Shown in pieces: positions 1 through 13,545 of a stretch of DNA of 64,000 nucleotides. The notes beneath the pieces were generated by a model. It was not told where the DNA came from. It made no database searches and saw only the letters and a program-made list of their open reading frames with translations. The first letter of the stretch is position 1; every line of letters begins with the position of its first letter. The stretch is from Mycteria americana (lineage: Eukaryota > Chordata > Aves > Ciconiiformes > Ciconiidae), in NCBI RefSeq assembly GCF_035582795.1, contig NC_134366.1, positions 174,410,362-174,474,361 on the forward strand, read 5' to 3'. A program made the translations under genes and the position numbers.

Positions 1-269
1 AGTCCTTGCACCACCACCACAGGACACCAGTGCTGAGCCGTTCCCAAAAGCTTTCCCTTGCTACAAGAGCTGCGTAGGAAGTGCTAACAAACAACAAAGC
101 AAGTGAAAATCCTCTGTCACTATGTCGTTCAGCATTCGCTCATCCTCTGACAAGGTCATGCGGTTGCACAAAGGCAAATTTCAGAGCGGGATGCATCAAC
201 AGGAAAGCCGGTTGTAATCCTCCACCTCCGCTCAGCTCGCAAAGCATCGGTGACAGCCAAAGAAGAAAT

Positions 270-440
270 GGACCCAGCGAGGATGTGGAGCTTCCATCGC
301 TGGAAGCCTTTAAAATAGGGTTAGATGTCCACCAGGCAGGAACGATGTAGATGGGTGGCTGTGCCTTGAGCAGGGGAGAGACTAGACAGCGTCCTAGGTC
401 CAGTCCAGCCTTTTTTACTGTTCTACACCATAGTGTTACT
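270..440 (+). repeat. Decayed CR1/L3-type LINE 3' fragment
   Basis: The phrase 'ggaagcctttaaaatagg' followed by 'gttagatgtccacc', 'tgccttgagcagggg' and 'gactaga' parallels the 3' end of old CR1/L3 elements. Those elements read a Leu/Glu-type ORF end, then '...gagcagggggttggactagatgacct'. The octamer tail is no longer recognisable. The copy is old and incomplete. Confidence 0.45.
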
Positions 441-3400
441 ATTCTCACTTACCAGACAAATCCAGGAGAGTTAAATCCTTCATTTGCACAACAAGGTATG
501 GGTGACTGGCGAGCGAAGCCAATAAAACAAGCTGGAGAGAGGAACTCTTGCGAGCCCTGAAGCTGCAGAAGAAAGGACAGCATTCAACTCCTTCGATCTT
601 TAGTCAATTCTCCAGTGACAGTGGGAAAAGATGACGGGTTTTACGCTTAAAGAGGGAGTAAGGTGCAAAAGATCCTCAGCTTCCTGAAAGAGATGCAGAG
701 AACTGTAAATCTGAATGGAAATGAGAGGTGGACATGACTGCTTGTGCTACCAGGGCGCTCAAAAGCCCCAAACAATATTGCATCTCGTTTGCACTGCACA
801 CAGACATCACCGGAACAACAACCTGTCAGCACGGACATCATCTCGAGACCCCACAGGGAGAAAAGATAGGAGAAAGCAAAGGGAAAGTCCTCTCCCGAGA
901 AGGATGAGTTACTTTTCTCCAGGGAGTTTACACAACACACGACAGCCTAGAGCTCGTTCCCCTCTTCAATCAAGGGTTCGTTAAACCACATCGCTGCAAA
1001 TATTCGTAATACCCATTCAACTCTACTTTCTCTTCCTCCGAATTGCTTTCTTACTACCTTGACTACTTTCTTGTCCGGGGTTTACAGGTAAAGCAACCCA
1101 CCAAAAACCCCTCAGGCACATCAGCGATCCTCTCCATAGCAGAAAATCTCCTTGCCTCGTGGGGGATCGGTAGTTTCCTCTCTTTTAGGGAGGCTGTCCT
1201 TCTCCCAAGGCAGCACATCACGGCCACGTTCGTAAGCAGCAACCCTTCGCGCACCAGCATTCATTTAAACTTTAAAAGAGGGGAAATATGTCAATCTGAC
1301 AGGCTATCCGCCAGATTAGTGAAAAGTTTTTAAAAGCTATTGACAACAAGTCCACTTCTGCTTTGGATCTGAAAGACCATGCTGCTCCATTAAGTAACCC
1401 AGCCACTCTGCTTCACATGAATATTTAAAAGAAAAAGCGCAAAGCATTAGGCAGCCAAGCAGCCGGGGATGTGCACTAATATCTTTGAGAAGAGAGGACA
1501 GGACAAAGGAAGCGTCAGCACACACAAAGTGGCTGGTGTGATGTCCAGGGCCTTTTTGATTTGGATTTTTTTTTTTTTTTTTTTTTTTAAGAGGATGGAG
1601 TGGAAAAGGCAAGGTCCTTTCCCGCACCACTTAGTATGAAACCAGCCTTTCAGCAACACGTTTGGCACACGCGGCTACTGCCACGCAACAGAAAGCGGAC
1701 CCAGATTGAATATCCATTAAGGGAAACATAATAAAGAGAAAAATGTCCCTTCAGTTTAAAGGTAAAACCGTCTGGGAATCACGAAGCCACAGCACGTATT
1801 AAAGAAAAACTATTTGAACTGATGTTTCCTACCACGTACTACCAGAAAGCCTGAAAAATCCGAGACAACGTTAAGAAATAAAAAAAACGTAACAATAATA
1901 AATCTGAACCTCTCTGAAAAAGAAATCAAGTTGCGTGTCCACATTTTCCAACCATTGCTGCTTAGCCTCGACACAGAGAGTGTGAGAGCAAGGGGTCACC
2001 CAGAGCCAAGTAGATCTAACACCGTTTGCTGCTCTGAAAAGAAACTTGCAGCTTAGCTCGCTTGCAGCAACAGGGAAAGCTCCCACGCACTGAAGCCTTT
2101 AAAACACACGGGAGCCAAAGAGCAACTCTTCTGAAAGCCAGGAGTCCCTAGAGGGGAAAACAAAACAAAACAAAAAAATTATCATTGAAGTAGGAGACCA
2201 AAGTTGCAAGGTACAGCGTGGAAGAAAGGGAAAAGAAAAAGTCCCGCTCACCCAGCACTGAGCACTGCTCCGCTTAAGAGCCCTTGAGACAAGAAGACAT
2301 AAAACAAGCTGCCCGCTTTAATATATATTAAAAAGCAAAGGGAAACACCAGGCTGCAGATTTACTGCCTGTCACCAGCAGAGGTTTAACATCTTGATTTC
2401 ACGCTGGTATTCTTCATTACGTTTTATTACTGGGCTTTATGTCGCTCCCACAGCGTTCAGGTGGGAATTAAGAGGGTTTCATTCAGGAATGTCTTCAAGC
2501 CAAGACACTAAACAACCCCGCAGCGGGGCACTGCTTTCCCACCGCTGGCTCATCTCGGGGAACGTAAGCAATGCCGAGAGCACCCGGGAGAGGTGCTGCG
2601 GCTTCACCGTGCTAAGCCAAGCTGTGCGAGCGCTCGGCCGGCGCGGGGATTGGTAGTGGGGATCCTCGCAAGGCATGGAGAGAGGAAATGAAGCAAAATA
2701 ATAAATGGCATTTTTTAAGTTACCAATGAGACTAAATGGCTGGGCTGTCTTACACAAACCTAGAAACAACTCATTTTGCAGAGGTTTGCAGCACTAATAG
2801 AGAGGAGTTTTCACTGTCCTATAATAGCCTTGGAGCTGTCAGTCAGAGCACCCTTTCTAGCCGTATATGAGATCTTTTCAGCACAGCAAGGAGGTCTTAT
2901 CCTTATTAGAAAGCCAACACGCTGCCTCCCCCGACTCGGACAGGCCTGACAGCTTGCCTGCACAAGTCTAACCACTCCAAAATAAATATCCCGCAAGCTC
3001 TCGAGCACGGCAGCAGCCACGGACACCTCCAGGACCAGCCTCCCCGAGCCAACTCCAGGTCCTGGGTCTGTTGCCAGAGTCACGGCCTGTTTGCCATAGG
3101 GATGCTCCAAGCCTGAAAGGAGGCAGGAATAACTCCCCATGTAGACACGACTTGCTCCCGGCGTTATTCGGGCAGCGAAGCGGCTGTTGGGAATCGCACG
3201 CACTGGCACCTGTTTATCTGGAGGAGCCAGGCAGGGACTGGGAAGAGATAAACAAGGATATCAAGTTCAGGACTCTCTTCAACAAAGCTGCTTTCCCCAT
3301 GCGATGTCCAGGCAATGGCATGTCACCCACGCCCTGCCCAGCCCCAGAAGGAAAGTGGTGACAGTGGGAGAGTCGCTGGGGCTGGGTATCTCCCTGGTAC

Positions 3401-5035
3401 GGGGGGGAGGAATTGCTCGGGAGCAGAGATCGCTTTACTGGCATTGTATGTCCTGGCTTTTCTAACCCCTTCGGCTCAACAAGTGTTTGTTCACATACCG
3501 CTCTGCCCTGTCCTCACCTGTCCTCTGCAGCACACATCTTCCCCAGCCCTCAGATTTGCTGGGGAGGGGATGGATGTGCTAGGGAGAAAAATTAAAACCC
3601 CGTAAAGCAGATGTTTCCCGAGCTCTGGAAAGAAACTGCAAAGCCCAATCTGCCCATGTTTTTAATCGCTGATCTCAGCGGCAAGGGGAAAGATCCCCAC
3701 CAGGTCGTGATGTACCAGCATTGAGCGAGAACCAGCCCTCATCCCAGAGAGGCACCTACAGCATCCTGGAGGTCAAAACTCCTTCCAAACAACAGGCAGC
3801 AGCATGGGAGGACACTGGGGAAGCAGTGGATGGGGATGGATGTGCCACAAGCCATGGGCTGGGAAGGGAGAGCAGAGAACCATATATTCAGGGGTATTTC
3901 CGCATCCTCGCTGAGGCTCTACAGTGATCCTCAGTCTCCTCTGGCACCAGAAGACAGGTTACATGCAGTCTTGCAAAACTCAGAAAAAGCAAGGCAGCTT
4001 TCCCTCCTGCGAAATGGAAAGACTCCGAGCATAAGTAAAATAATGAAAGTAAAGACAAGTTTGCATCAAGCTGCATACGCTTTCAGCTGATTCACAAGGC
4101 TATTTGAGGCACCACCAGCTCAAAGCTTGGAGACACATTGCTTGTTACAAGGAACAGATGCTGCCCTTATTTTCTTTGTAAGATCTTTTCGCTTAAGTAC
4201 AATCTTTAGAAGCGCGTCACAGCAAACCCTACCTGTTCACAAGCCAACCTAGTTGCTCGTTAACCAGCATTTCTTCTACATCATTCTTTTCCTAGACTCC
4301 TTCCATCACCAGCTCTTCAGGACACCAGTTATATTAATTGGTTGGCACATTCTCCTGACTGTAAAGGGTAATTTACAGCCTTGGCGCTGCATGAATAACA
4401 GCACAGAACAACAGCACAAAAAAATAAAGCAAGCCCTAACCACAGCGGGGCTACTGCGAGGCAATCGTGCTAAGTGGAACACTCAGTTTTGTGAATATAA
4501 GATTAATTTGAGTCCATAAAAAAAGATCTTCATTTGCTGTGGTCTGGGAGCGCTGGGTTTACTTAGACCTACCGGCTAGATTAAAGGTCCTCTCAAGCAG
4601 TGAAATAGTCGTTGGATTTGCTCCTACTTTGGTCCTTACCTTCACATCTGAGAACATGGTACCATCATCACTTGCAAAAGCAATTTTCTTTTTTTACGAT
4701 GGTGCTCCAGAATCAACTCCTAATGCTGAGAATCTTACAACTACTTTCATTCTTTTCAGGAAAGATTAATAAAAGGGCTTTGACACAGCATCTCTGGCAC
4801 CTTTGTAGTTTCCAAAGTCCTTGCAGATGCGATTGCGAAGCGAGTACACAGTGGCAGTTCTGCACTAGTCTTGTTGACGATAACCTCTTCACAGCTAGAC
4901 AGGAATTGGATGGTTTTATCAGCTGGGTTTGACACATCAGTCACAAACTCTGCAAAACCTAGTAAGCTGCACAGGGATTTTGGTGCTTAAAGTGAAAACT
5001 TCAGCACTGTAGCAGATAACATAAGTTACTACCTT

Positions 5036-5470
5036 AGAATCACAGAAACGTTGGTGGGATCTCTGGAAGTCTACAGCTCAACCCTTTGCTTAAAGCATGA
5101 GCATCACCAACACCAAATCAGGGCAGCCACAGCGTCATCTACCCAGATCTGAAATACCTCCAAGGGCAGAGACTCCACAGCCTCTTGAGATAAACCCAGC
5201 GCCCTCAACTTCTTACTTTAGGTCACTTGCCCAAGGTCATCCCAAGATGCTCTGCCACTGGACTGTCTCTTCGCATCCTTCTTGAACTGGGATGACCCAA
5301 ACCAAACACTGTATACCAGTATGGCCTCACCAGTGCCACAAAGAGGGCTAATACCATCTCTGAATCTGCTGGACACGTTCCTCTTAACATCACCCAATCC
5401 AGTTTGCTCCGTTTGTAATGAGAAGACATTTTGGGCGCTTCCAGCTTAGGGTCCAGCACAGCCCCAGCCC
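5036..5470 (-). repeat. Decayed CR1 LINE fragment, antisense
   Basis: It begins 'agaatcacagaaacgttgg' and continues 'gggatctctggaagtctaca', which is the antisense 3' end of an older CR1 subfamily. It is followed by blocks resembling antisense CR1 ORF2 ('tatggcctcaccagtgccac', 'aagagggctaatacc'). Divergence is high, and the borders are approximate. Confidence 0.55.
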
Positions 5471-8400
5471 CTTTTTAGTAAAGCCACTACTGAACCAGTT
5501 GCCTCGCAGGGCGTTGGGTCAAGTGCACACTCTCCAAGGACACTGGGACTTCAGTGTTTACAGGTTTTCTAAACTCCGTTTCAGGGCACAGAGTGTATTG
5601 GGATCTGAAATCCTTTGCAAACAATGAATCCAAACTCTCCAGAAAGAGATGAATACGTCAATGTGCAGCTCTGTGCAACTCCACCATTCAGAGGAAGGTA
5701 ATTTCTTTCTATCAAAGAGAATATTCAAAACTAAGCATAAAGTTGATAATAACTTGCCAAGTCTAGAAACTCGGACCAGGACGAGCTGCAGGCTCAACTG
5801 CTCCCTGCACTGCAACGCACAGCAAAGTACTTACTTTTTTCAATATACCTTCCCAAAGCAAGAGTCCTGACTTAACTCTTACTAGGCAAACATCAGACAC
5901 GTAATTAAATACTAAATATTTAATTACATCTCAACTATAACAGTCCTGATCATCCTCTCTAATCTGCATTTTTCTTTTCCAGGCATCCCTCAACTGTCTC
6001 CCTCTTCTTTCTGATAAGAGGATGAGGCAGGGAAGTGCTCCAAGACAGTCAGCACCATCCTTCTGCAAGGGGGTCCCTCCTGAACAAAGCACGCCATGCC
6101 AAAGCACCGAGATTTTATTTTAAGCACACGAAGAAAGCATGCTAAAAGGGCAAAACGGGGTTTTTTTAATGAGCTGGCAGAGACCTCTTCTTGTCTTGTG
6201 ATTTTCTACTTATCCTTTACAAAGCATGACATTAAGAAAACAATCCAACTGTCAAGAAATTATTTACATGACAACAAGTCCCGCTGTTCCACTTCTGAAA
6301 GGTTTATACTTCAATTTTCCATACGTGGAATTTGTCTTTAGTTTGATCCCTAACTCAGAAATTTAATAAATGTTGTGAATTCCGTCACATTAACAGAATG
6401 TTGACATAGCAATGTTAATGTAACACAGTTTACCAAATTCCCCTGCTCACTTCCCTATATATCTATCCTTATCTATCTCTATCTATATACACAGATACAC
6501 AAACCTGTGACACGTCGTTACTCTGGCCCCAGTATATGAGCCAGAGCAAACGTTAGGGTTTAAAACATATATACCATGAAGCATAAGGGTAAAAGTTTAA
6601 GCCCAGACAATTTCAACAGGGCCAGAATTTCACCATCTATTTAAAAAAAATATCCACTTACTCATTCCAGTTGCACAGATCTTCTCAGCGTGTTGACCAT
6701 TTCCTCTCAATTTGTAGAGCATTTTATAGCCTCTTAAATAATTCCTCTGCTTCTTTAGAGCACCTCATCCTTCACGTATTCATGGCGGAGACTCAACTTT
6801 CCCAGGACATCAGGAATGTCTTGCTCCAAAGCAAATGCTGTGAGTTAGACCCACAGACAATTTGTGGAATAATATTTCCCTGTTTGGTTATCATTTAGAC
6901 TGTTCACATTTAGGAAAGCCAGTGCATTAAGCCCATGGTTAGGGGGGTAAAATTAAAGTGTTGCCACATCAAAAAAAAAAAAAAAAATACAGCTGCCATA
7001 TTGAAAGTAAATACCGTAGTCCATTAAGACAGAAAAGGACCAAACTTTGGTTCTTCTAAACATCGATTATTCTGGAATAATTAATTAGCAGAGCTATAAC
7101 AATACATAAAATTGCTAGCCTCTGACTCTTCTGATAATTTATGCAAGATTAAAGTATCGCTGTGGTTGCCTTTTCCGTTGCCTAATTCAGCATTTTCTTT
7201 TTCCTTATGAAAGCAAGACTCCAGATTTAACTGCTCTAATGCCCTTTTACAGTATTTGGTGTAGTAAAATCTAACAGCCACTACAGCACGCTAGCAGGAA
7301 AATGATGGATCGCGGAAGCTCACAGAAGGGGAGCACTGTAAAATGCCCCAGTTAATGTTGAGACAGTAGAGTAAATCTTATTTTAAAAACACATACACAC
7401 ACACATATATATATACTGAGTGGTATCTCTGATGAACTTGTTTCACCCTATCAAATCCCCTTTTGATTTTTCTCGTTGATAACGGATACTTCCACACTGA
7501 GCACCTTGCTTTCCTAATAACCAAGCAAACAATCGCCTTGCAAAGAAACCATTTCAAAGTCATCATTGCTAGATTAAGCTCACCAATCAACCCAATCACC
7601 ATGACCCAGCCACGAAGAAACACCATTTGGGCGAGAGGTTGGCCTCTTCTTCAAACAGCTTCTTCAAAAGAAAAGAGGTCATGTCTTCCCCCCCCCCCCC
7701 CCCCCAAAGCAGTATTTGAAGCTGTTCTATCTGGACCCTTTGACTCAAGTGTGTCCCTATCACCTCAAAAAGCTCGGAGTTGAGGCTACCGGGAGATGCA
7801 CCAGAGCATCCTGCAGCGCTCGAAGGTCTACAGCCCTTCCAGCGAAGGCAGGCTGCCCCGAGACAGCTGGCACCGCATTGGACCTTCTCAACACATTTCC
7901 CAAGCTGGACCTTCCCTTACTTCTCCATAAAACGTGTGGCTGCTTCCTTCCTACAACCTGAAGCCATTCGTTACACAGCGGCATTGCACCTTCCACTAAG
8001 CTCAGCAATTACGGATTCCCCCGGGAGAGCTCTTTGCTTTTTACCCAGGCTACAAATGGGGTGCCAATACACACCAGCTTGTTTGTTTTACCACAAGGGC
8101 TTCACAAGACCTGTTTTGGGAAGGTTCTTCAAGGAAAATCAAAGTTGTATGGCACGTCCCACCTACAGGGAGACGCTTCCCAGGCACTTGCTGTCCCACC
8201 CAAGGACAAGATGTCCCAGGATATTTGCCGGTGCAGTGAGCAACAGCACGCGCTTCACCATCACGACCGACGCGGGAGTTAATAGCCCATGCTAAGGTTC
8301 CAAGTATGCTCGTGCCCTTTTCCACCGGAGAGCCCCCAAGGGCAGGCTTAAGGGCTAATAACATGTAGGATCAGCTTGGAGAACAGATCTGGACCCACAG

Positions 8401-11400
8401 TTCACCGGCCGTGTCGGTACACCCACACAACACCCTTCCTTGATACTATTCAAAACAACTCCGAGCATGATCCAAAATAGAAGTCTGCCGAAAACTGCAT
8501 GCATGTGGATTATACAGAGGCATAAGGGAGGATGAAACGTTCCTCGAACTCAAATTTCCCGGGGGCAATAGCAAAATTCCCGTTGACAACTGAAGTAAAT
8601 GCATTTCCCCATCCCTTAGACTACAGCAGAAACTTGAAACCGCAAAAGCTGCTGCAACAGCACAGTTTTGTAGGACTCGTGAGATGTTGTCAAGTCCACA
8701 AAGCACTTACCCCAGGTGCACTTATGCATCTGTTACATATTCTGAGGGGTATTACTCATTTATATCACTTTGTAGAGCACACAAAGTGAACAGGCAAGTC
8801 CTCGAATGAACGGCTTCTAACTCAGCTCAGCAGCGATAGAGAGGAATTGCCGTACGAAGCTTGTGAGTTGTTACAAGGAAAATCAAATGGGAAGTGTTTG
8901 CAAAAGAAAATTAAAAAAAAAAAAAAAAAAAAAAAAGGACTCGTAAATGGGGATTTGAAGAAGAACGGGAAGCAGAAAGCAGAACAGAGAAAGCTACCCA
9001 GGTTTTACAGGGAGTCGAGCATCTGCTGGGGCGGGATCTGGGGAGTCCCAACAGCGCTGCGGAGGATACTCCGATCATCCGCGCAAGCATCAGTTCACAG
9101 CATGGGAAACATCAGTAATTTCAACTGTGACCGTGCCGGGGATACCTTCAGTCAGTCTGTGTCTTAGAGGAAAGGAAATAGCAAAAGGAGGAAACAAAAA
9201 AGGAAAAAGAGACTCACTGTCAAGCTTCAGGTTACAGAGGCATTCGTATTTCTTTTAAGTGCCTTAAATGCCAAGTTTTATTTTCTTTATTTTTACTTTA
9301 AGAGCCCAAGGAAAGACAACCAAGGGGATAAGAGGTAGCAGCACTGAAATTCAGAGCAGCAAGGAGAGCCAGACAGGTTGAAAACGGTTTTAAAAGCTTC
9401 AGTACGCAGCCTGAGCATCCACACAAAGACAAACCCATTCACGCGAACGCTTGCTAGGGACGAGCGAGGGACTAACCCAGCTCAGAATTACAAGCAAGGT
9501 TTGTAGCTTTCAACCACTCTGAACAAAAAAAAATATCCCAAACAGCACAGAAATCACACACCATGCATTCGTAAAGTCAGCACAAGAGCGTCCAGCCGCT
9601 ATTCTTTAGTAGCGCAAGCTCTTTTTATCAACTCTCTACCCTTCCAGCAATGAATACTAGCTTCACCGTAAAAATAACAGCAAGGAGAGACATCCAGCAT
9701 TCAACAAGAAAACACCGATGACTGAAACTACGCTGTGCCACCCTGATCTGAGGATGTGCTACTTGGATTAACAGGTTACAGGCACTCATCAAGAAGTGGC
9801 ATGACGCAAGCCCCAGGAGGACGAGCGAGAAGCGCATACCGCTGTGCTAAGACCTACTGCTCTGTTTTCTATTTTTTTTTTTCCTCTTTTTTTTGTTCTA
9901 TTTTTGTTCTGCACCGTGCCGTCCCTGAAAGATTTGAATTCTTAGAAAAGCCCCCCACGGACCTGAAAATATCAAGGGTCACAGCCAATGAAAGGATGTC
10001 ATGCATCCCCAAAGCCAAATATTTTTCCTGTTAGCGTATAAATATACTATTCCCCAAAGAGCTGCTTGCTAACAGAATTTCACAATCAAATGGTAGCTGG
10101 CACTGCACACGGGTACAGGAGAGTGTCTGAAATAGGGGAGACAGGTACTGAGAGGCAGTTTTCAACCTTAAATTGAGCACGCAGTTTGAATTCTGCAGGA
10201 AAAGGGAGAAAGAGCAGACACAGAAACAAAGAATAATTTAAAGCAACTCTACACGAGGAGCAGTGTGGTTTTATATGCCATCGCCTGCTGCTCCCCAGAC
10301 CCTCATCACTTGGTCCGCTCCTTTACCCATGGCAGAGGTCTATCCACAGGTCTCTCACCCTTGCAAGGAGCACCTTGCGCTCATCTTTATCTAGAAGCAC
10401 ACTATCACCTTCAGGTCACATCTCTGACGCATTTCAGTCTGGATGTTCCCCCTGTTGCAGTCACTATTTTACCTGACCCCAAATCCAAATGCTGGAGCGC
10501 TCGAGCTGAGCGCTGGGGAGAAGGCTGTCTACATGGTGACACCTCCTCGTTTAGCAAGGCTGACTTCCCTCGCTCGAAGCAGCCTGTTATTTTTAAAAGA
10601 GGGCTCTGAAAACAGAATCCCTGCTGCTGGCTGCCTGCAGCTCCTCTTGCAGCTTGGGACAAGTCACCTGTAAATGCCAAGTAAAGCCAGAAACCCAAAA
10701 CCGTTACTTACGAACACTGACGTAACCGGTGCCGGCAAAAAGCCAAGTACGTGAACTTTTCCCAATTACTGCGAAGGAGCGAGCAGCCACTTCGCCAGCC
10801 ACACTCCACCCCTGGCTCCCAAGGACAAGCCAGCGAAAGCGAGAAGAGAGACCTGACAACGTAATGATTTATGGGCAAGGTCAAACCTACGTATGACAGC
10901 ATAATGATATTAGCCTTGCTAGCCTCGAGCGGCGAACCTGTAAAGGGTTCGGATAAGCTAGGAAGGACCCTCTCAGAAAGACGAGACTAATGATGGAGCA
11001 GAGAAGAAAAGACACGACGAACTCCAAGGGGTCCTGAGCAGTGCCGTGCATGATACAAGGGCTTCCTTCGAGGGCAGGGATCACCACCTCTGACTCCTTC
11101 TAATAAGACGTAACAGAGACGTCGCACCAGCTTAACTCATACGTAACGTGATCTGAGATGTCACCTCACAAACAGCAGCAACACCTTGTGCAATTCACTG
11201 AAAAGAAAAAAAAATTATGAAGCAAGGAATACAGCTAAAAAAAAAAAAAAACAAACCCCGAACCACAGTGCCCCAACAGGAATCTCCCCATTAGAAATAT
11301 TTACCGACTGGCCTTCACTGCATAAGAAAAAAAAAAAATAGAAAGGGGTATAAAATCCATTGCTGAGATTTTCAAAGCTGCCAAAGGGATACAAACACCC

Positions 11401-12829
11401 CGTGTCAATAAAATTAACAGCAGCTGAGCATTCAGATGCCAGTCATAACTTACTCCCCACCATTTACGCCCCGTTTACTTTCTGCACTCGCCTGGGCACG
11501 AGTAATGCAAACCAGCTCCTTCCACTTCTGCCGCCAGCCTTTTTCCAAGCAAGCGCCCCTTGCCCATCCCAACACCCTCGTGCCGCACGGCTCGCGTTAT
11601 TGGGCAAGCAGAAAGAGAAATTAGAGTTTAGGGAATTTTTGGGAAGGTGACCATCACCCTGCCTGAAATTAAAGAGTTGTAGAAACTCTTCTGCAGATGG
11701 CAGGGTGAGGCGGGTCTTACAAATTCTGACGGAATTTCTCTCTGCAAAGAAACAAATATAAACAGGATTTCCTTCTATTCAGCACGTTCAGGGAAGCCAG
11801 CTTCAGTGCTGGTGGTGGCAACAGAGGACAAGCGGGAAACCGGTAACACGAACTGCTGTCTTATCTCAGTCTGGAGCATGAGAAAGGCAAAGATAAACAG
11901 GAAAGGAATATTTTAAAGGGAGGAAAACACAAAAACCAGTCTCCTTAGCTGTGCATGTAGCGGATGCAACAAAGGACAGGCTCAAAATTTACTCCTGCTC
12001 TAGCCATGGATTTGCACGGCCACAGACTGGCTGTTGCTGCGGTTCCTCATCTATGTGGCTTTCTTTGCAAGGCACATGTACAGTGGAGATGGCAACGCCG
12101 CCCCTCCTGTGCCACCTTCCCAAACCACCGTTTCATTAATTAATGCCTGCAAAGCGCTCTGAACAGGCAAAGTACTGAGTAACGGTATTATTCCCACCCC
12201 AACATGAGTCCACTCCGCTCTCCAAACCCAAAGAACAAAAGAAATTAAAGGGTGAACCTCCGCGGCACAGCTGGAGAGACATCCCTCGCAGAGCAGCTCC
12301 TCACGTGGCAATCGTGCTGACCTGCAGCAGCAAAAACGTCTCTCCCGCCACCCGCCTCTCCCGGGCATAATCCAAAAGCTCCCACTTAAAAACTAGTTTA
12401 ATATACAGACCAGGAGATCACTACAAGTAGGAGGAGGTAGCTAGGCTTTTAACTCGGGAGCTTCAGCTGGGACACAGCGAAATAAGTTCAGCTGAAGCAG
12501 AAGACGACATGACCGGTTTCTGCACTGCACGCTTACGTGTTGATCTTGCATTGAACGATCAAACCTGGCAAATATCAAATTATTTAAGAAACAGATACAC
12601 ATAGCGATACGATAAGGAAGGGTCCCTAGAGAAATCTGCCTCTCACTTTTCTTCATCTTCTGCTTTCAGCCAGCTGTGACTGTGCCTAAGCAATCCCGGG
12701 CACACGGCTGAGAAGTCCTGCCTGGAAGGGGACATTACAGAGGGGAAAAGACACCGAGGAGCCTCTTGCCGGCATCTTTGTAATATTCTGTAATCCCCCC
12801 GGGCGAGGCGGGCAGCCCGCACTGCTGCT

Positions 12830-13545
12830 GAACAATGCAGTTTTGAATTCAATTAAAGTGATTATCTGTTGTGCCAAATAAATTGTGTACAGCATATATC
12901 CTGCAGCATTTTACACCTTCAGGCTCATTATTTTCTAACTGTTTCCTCCTGTTTATGCGCTTTCAAATTAAATTGCTGATAATATGCGCCAAAATAAAAA
13001 ATGAGCGCACCTTGTCCGAAGAAAATTGATTCTCCTTTTTCCTGAACCGGGCGATTGCCAGGTTTTATATACTCTGTTCCTGGCGATCATTAGTAATTCA
13101 ATTTTCTTTTTATTAGCCCCCTTATCTGCTGAGCAATATAGTGGCAGAGCTGACCTCTTTCGCACGGGTAAATGTTTAAAATCTTTTCCCTGATTAATTT
13201 TGCCAGTTAAGGAAAAGAGGAGAAATGGCCCGGCTCTTAGCCATCACAATGAATAAAGCTTAATGTTGATTGTGATGGAATTTCTAATGCCAAGGAAATT
13301 GATTGAACGCAGCAATTACACTGCAATAGTAACTCAAGGGAAATGGGATAGTTTTCTCCTGGCCATAGCCTTTTGGTTATTTAAAACAATCCAATTTGCA
13401 AGGATAATTATATATTAGTGTTTTATCTGCCACTTGAAATGAACATGGGAGTTTTGATACTGGCCCAGCATTAGCAGGTTATTGCTGCAAATTACTTGAT
13501 ATCTGCTTTCTTTCACATAAAAACGAAATTAGGCCATCAATAACC
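12830..13545. promoter_or_regulatory. Candidate conserved non-coding element / enhancer
   Basis: About 700 bp of AT-rich, non-repetitive sequence stands out from its GC-richer surroundings. It is dense in homeodomain-like cores (TAATTA/ATTAAT/CAATTA types), SOX-like ACAATG (about 13247) and PBX/MEIS-like TGATTG sites, with no long homopolymers and no LINE similarity. This texture is typical of vertebrate developmental enhancers. It lies inside the presumed ZC3H3 intron. If gene order resembles human, the nearby developmental regulator MAFA would be a possible target. Conservation was not tested. Confidence 0.4.

Noticed and set aside
7780-8295. 171-codon plus-strand frame in the ZC3H3 intron
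   Set aside because: No recognisable domain, no flanking splice signals that link it to anything, and odd amino-acid texture; most likely chance.
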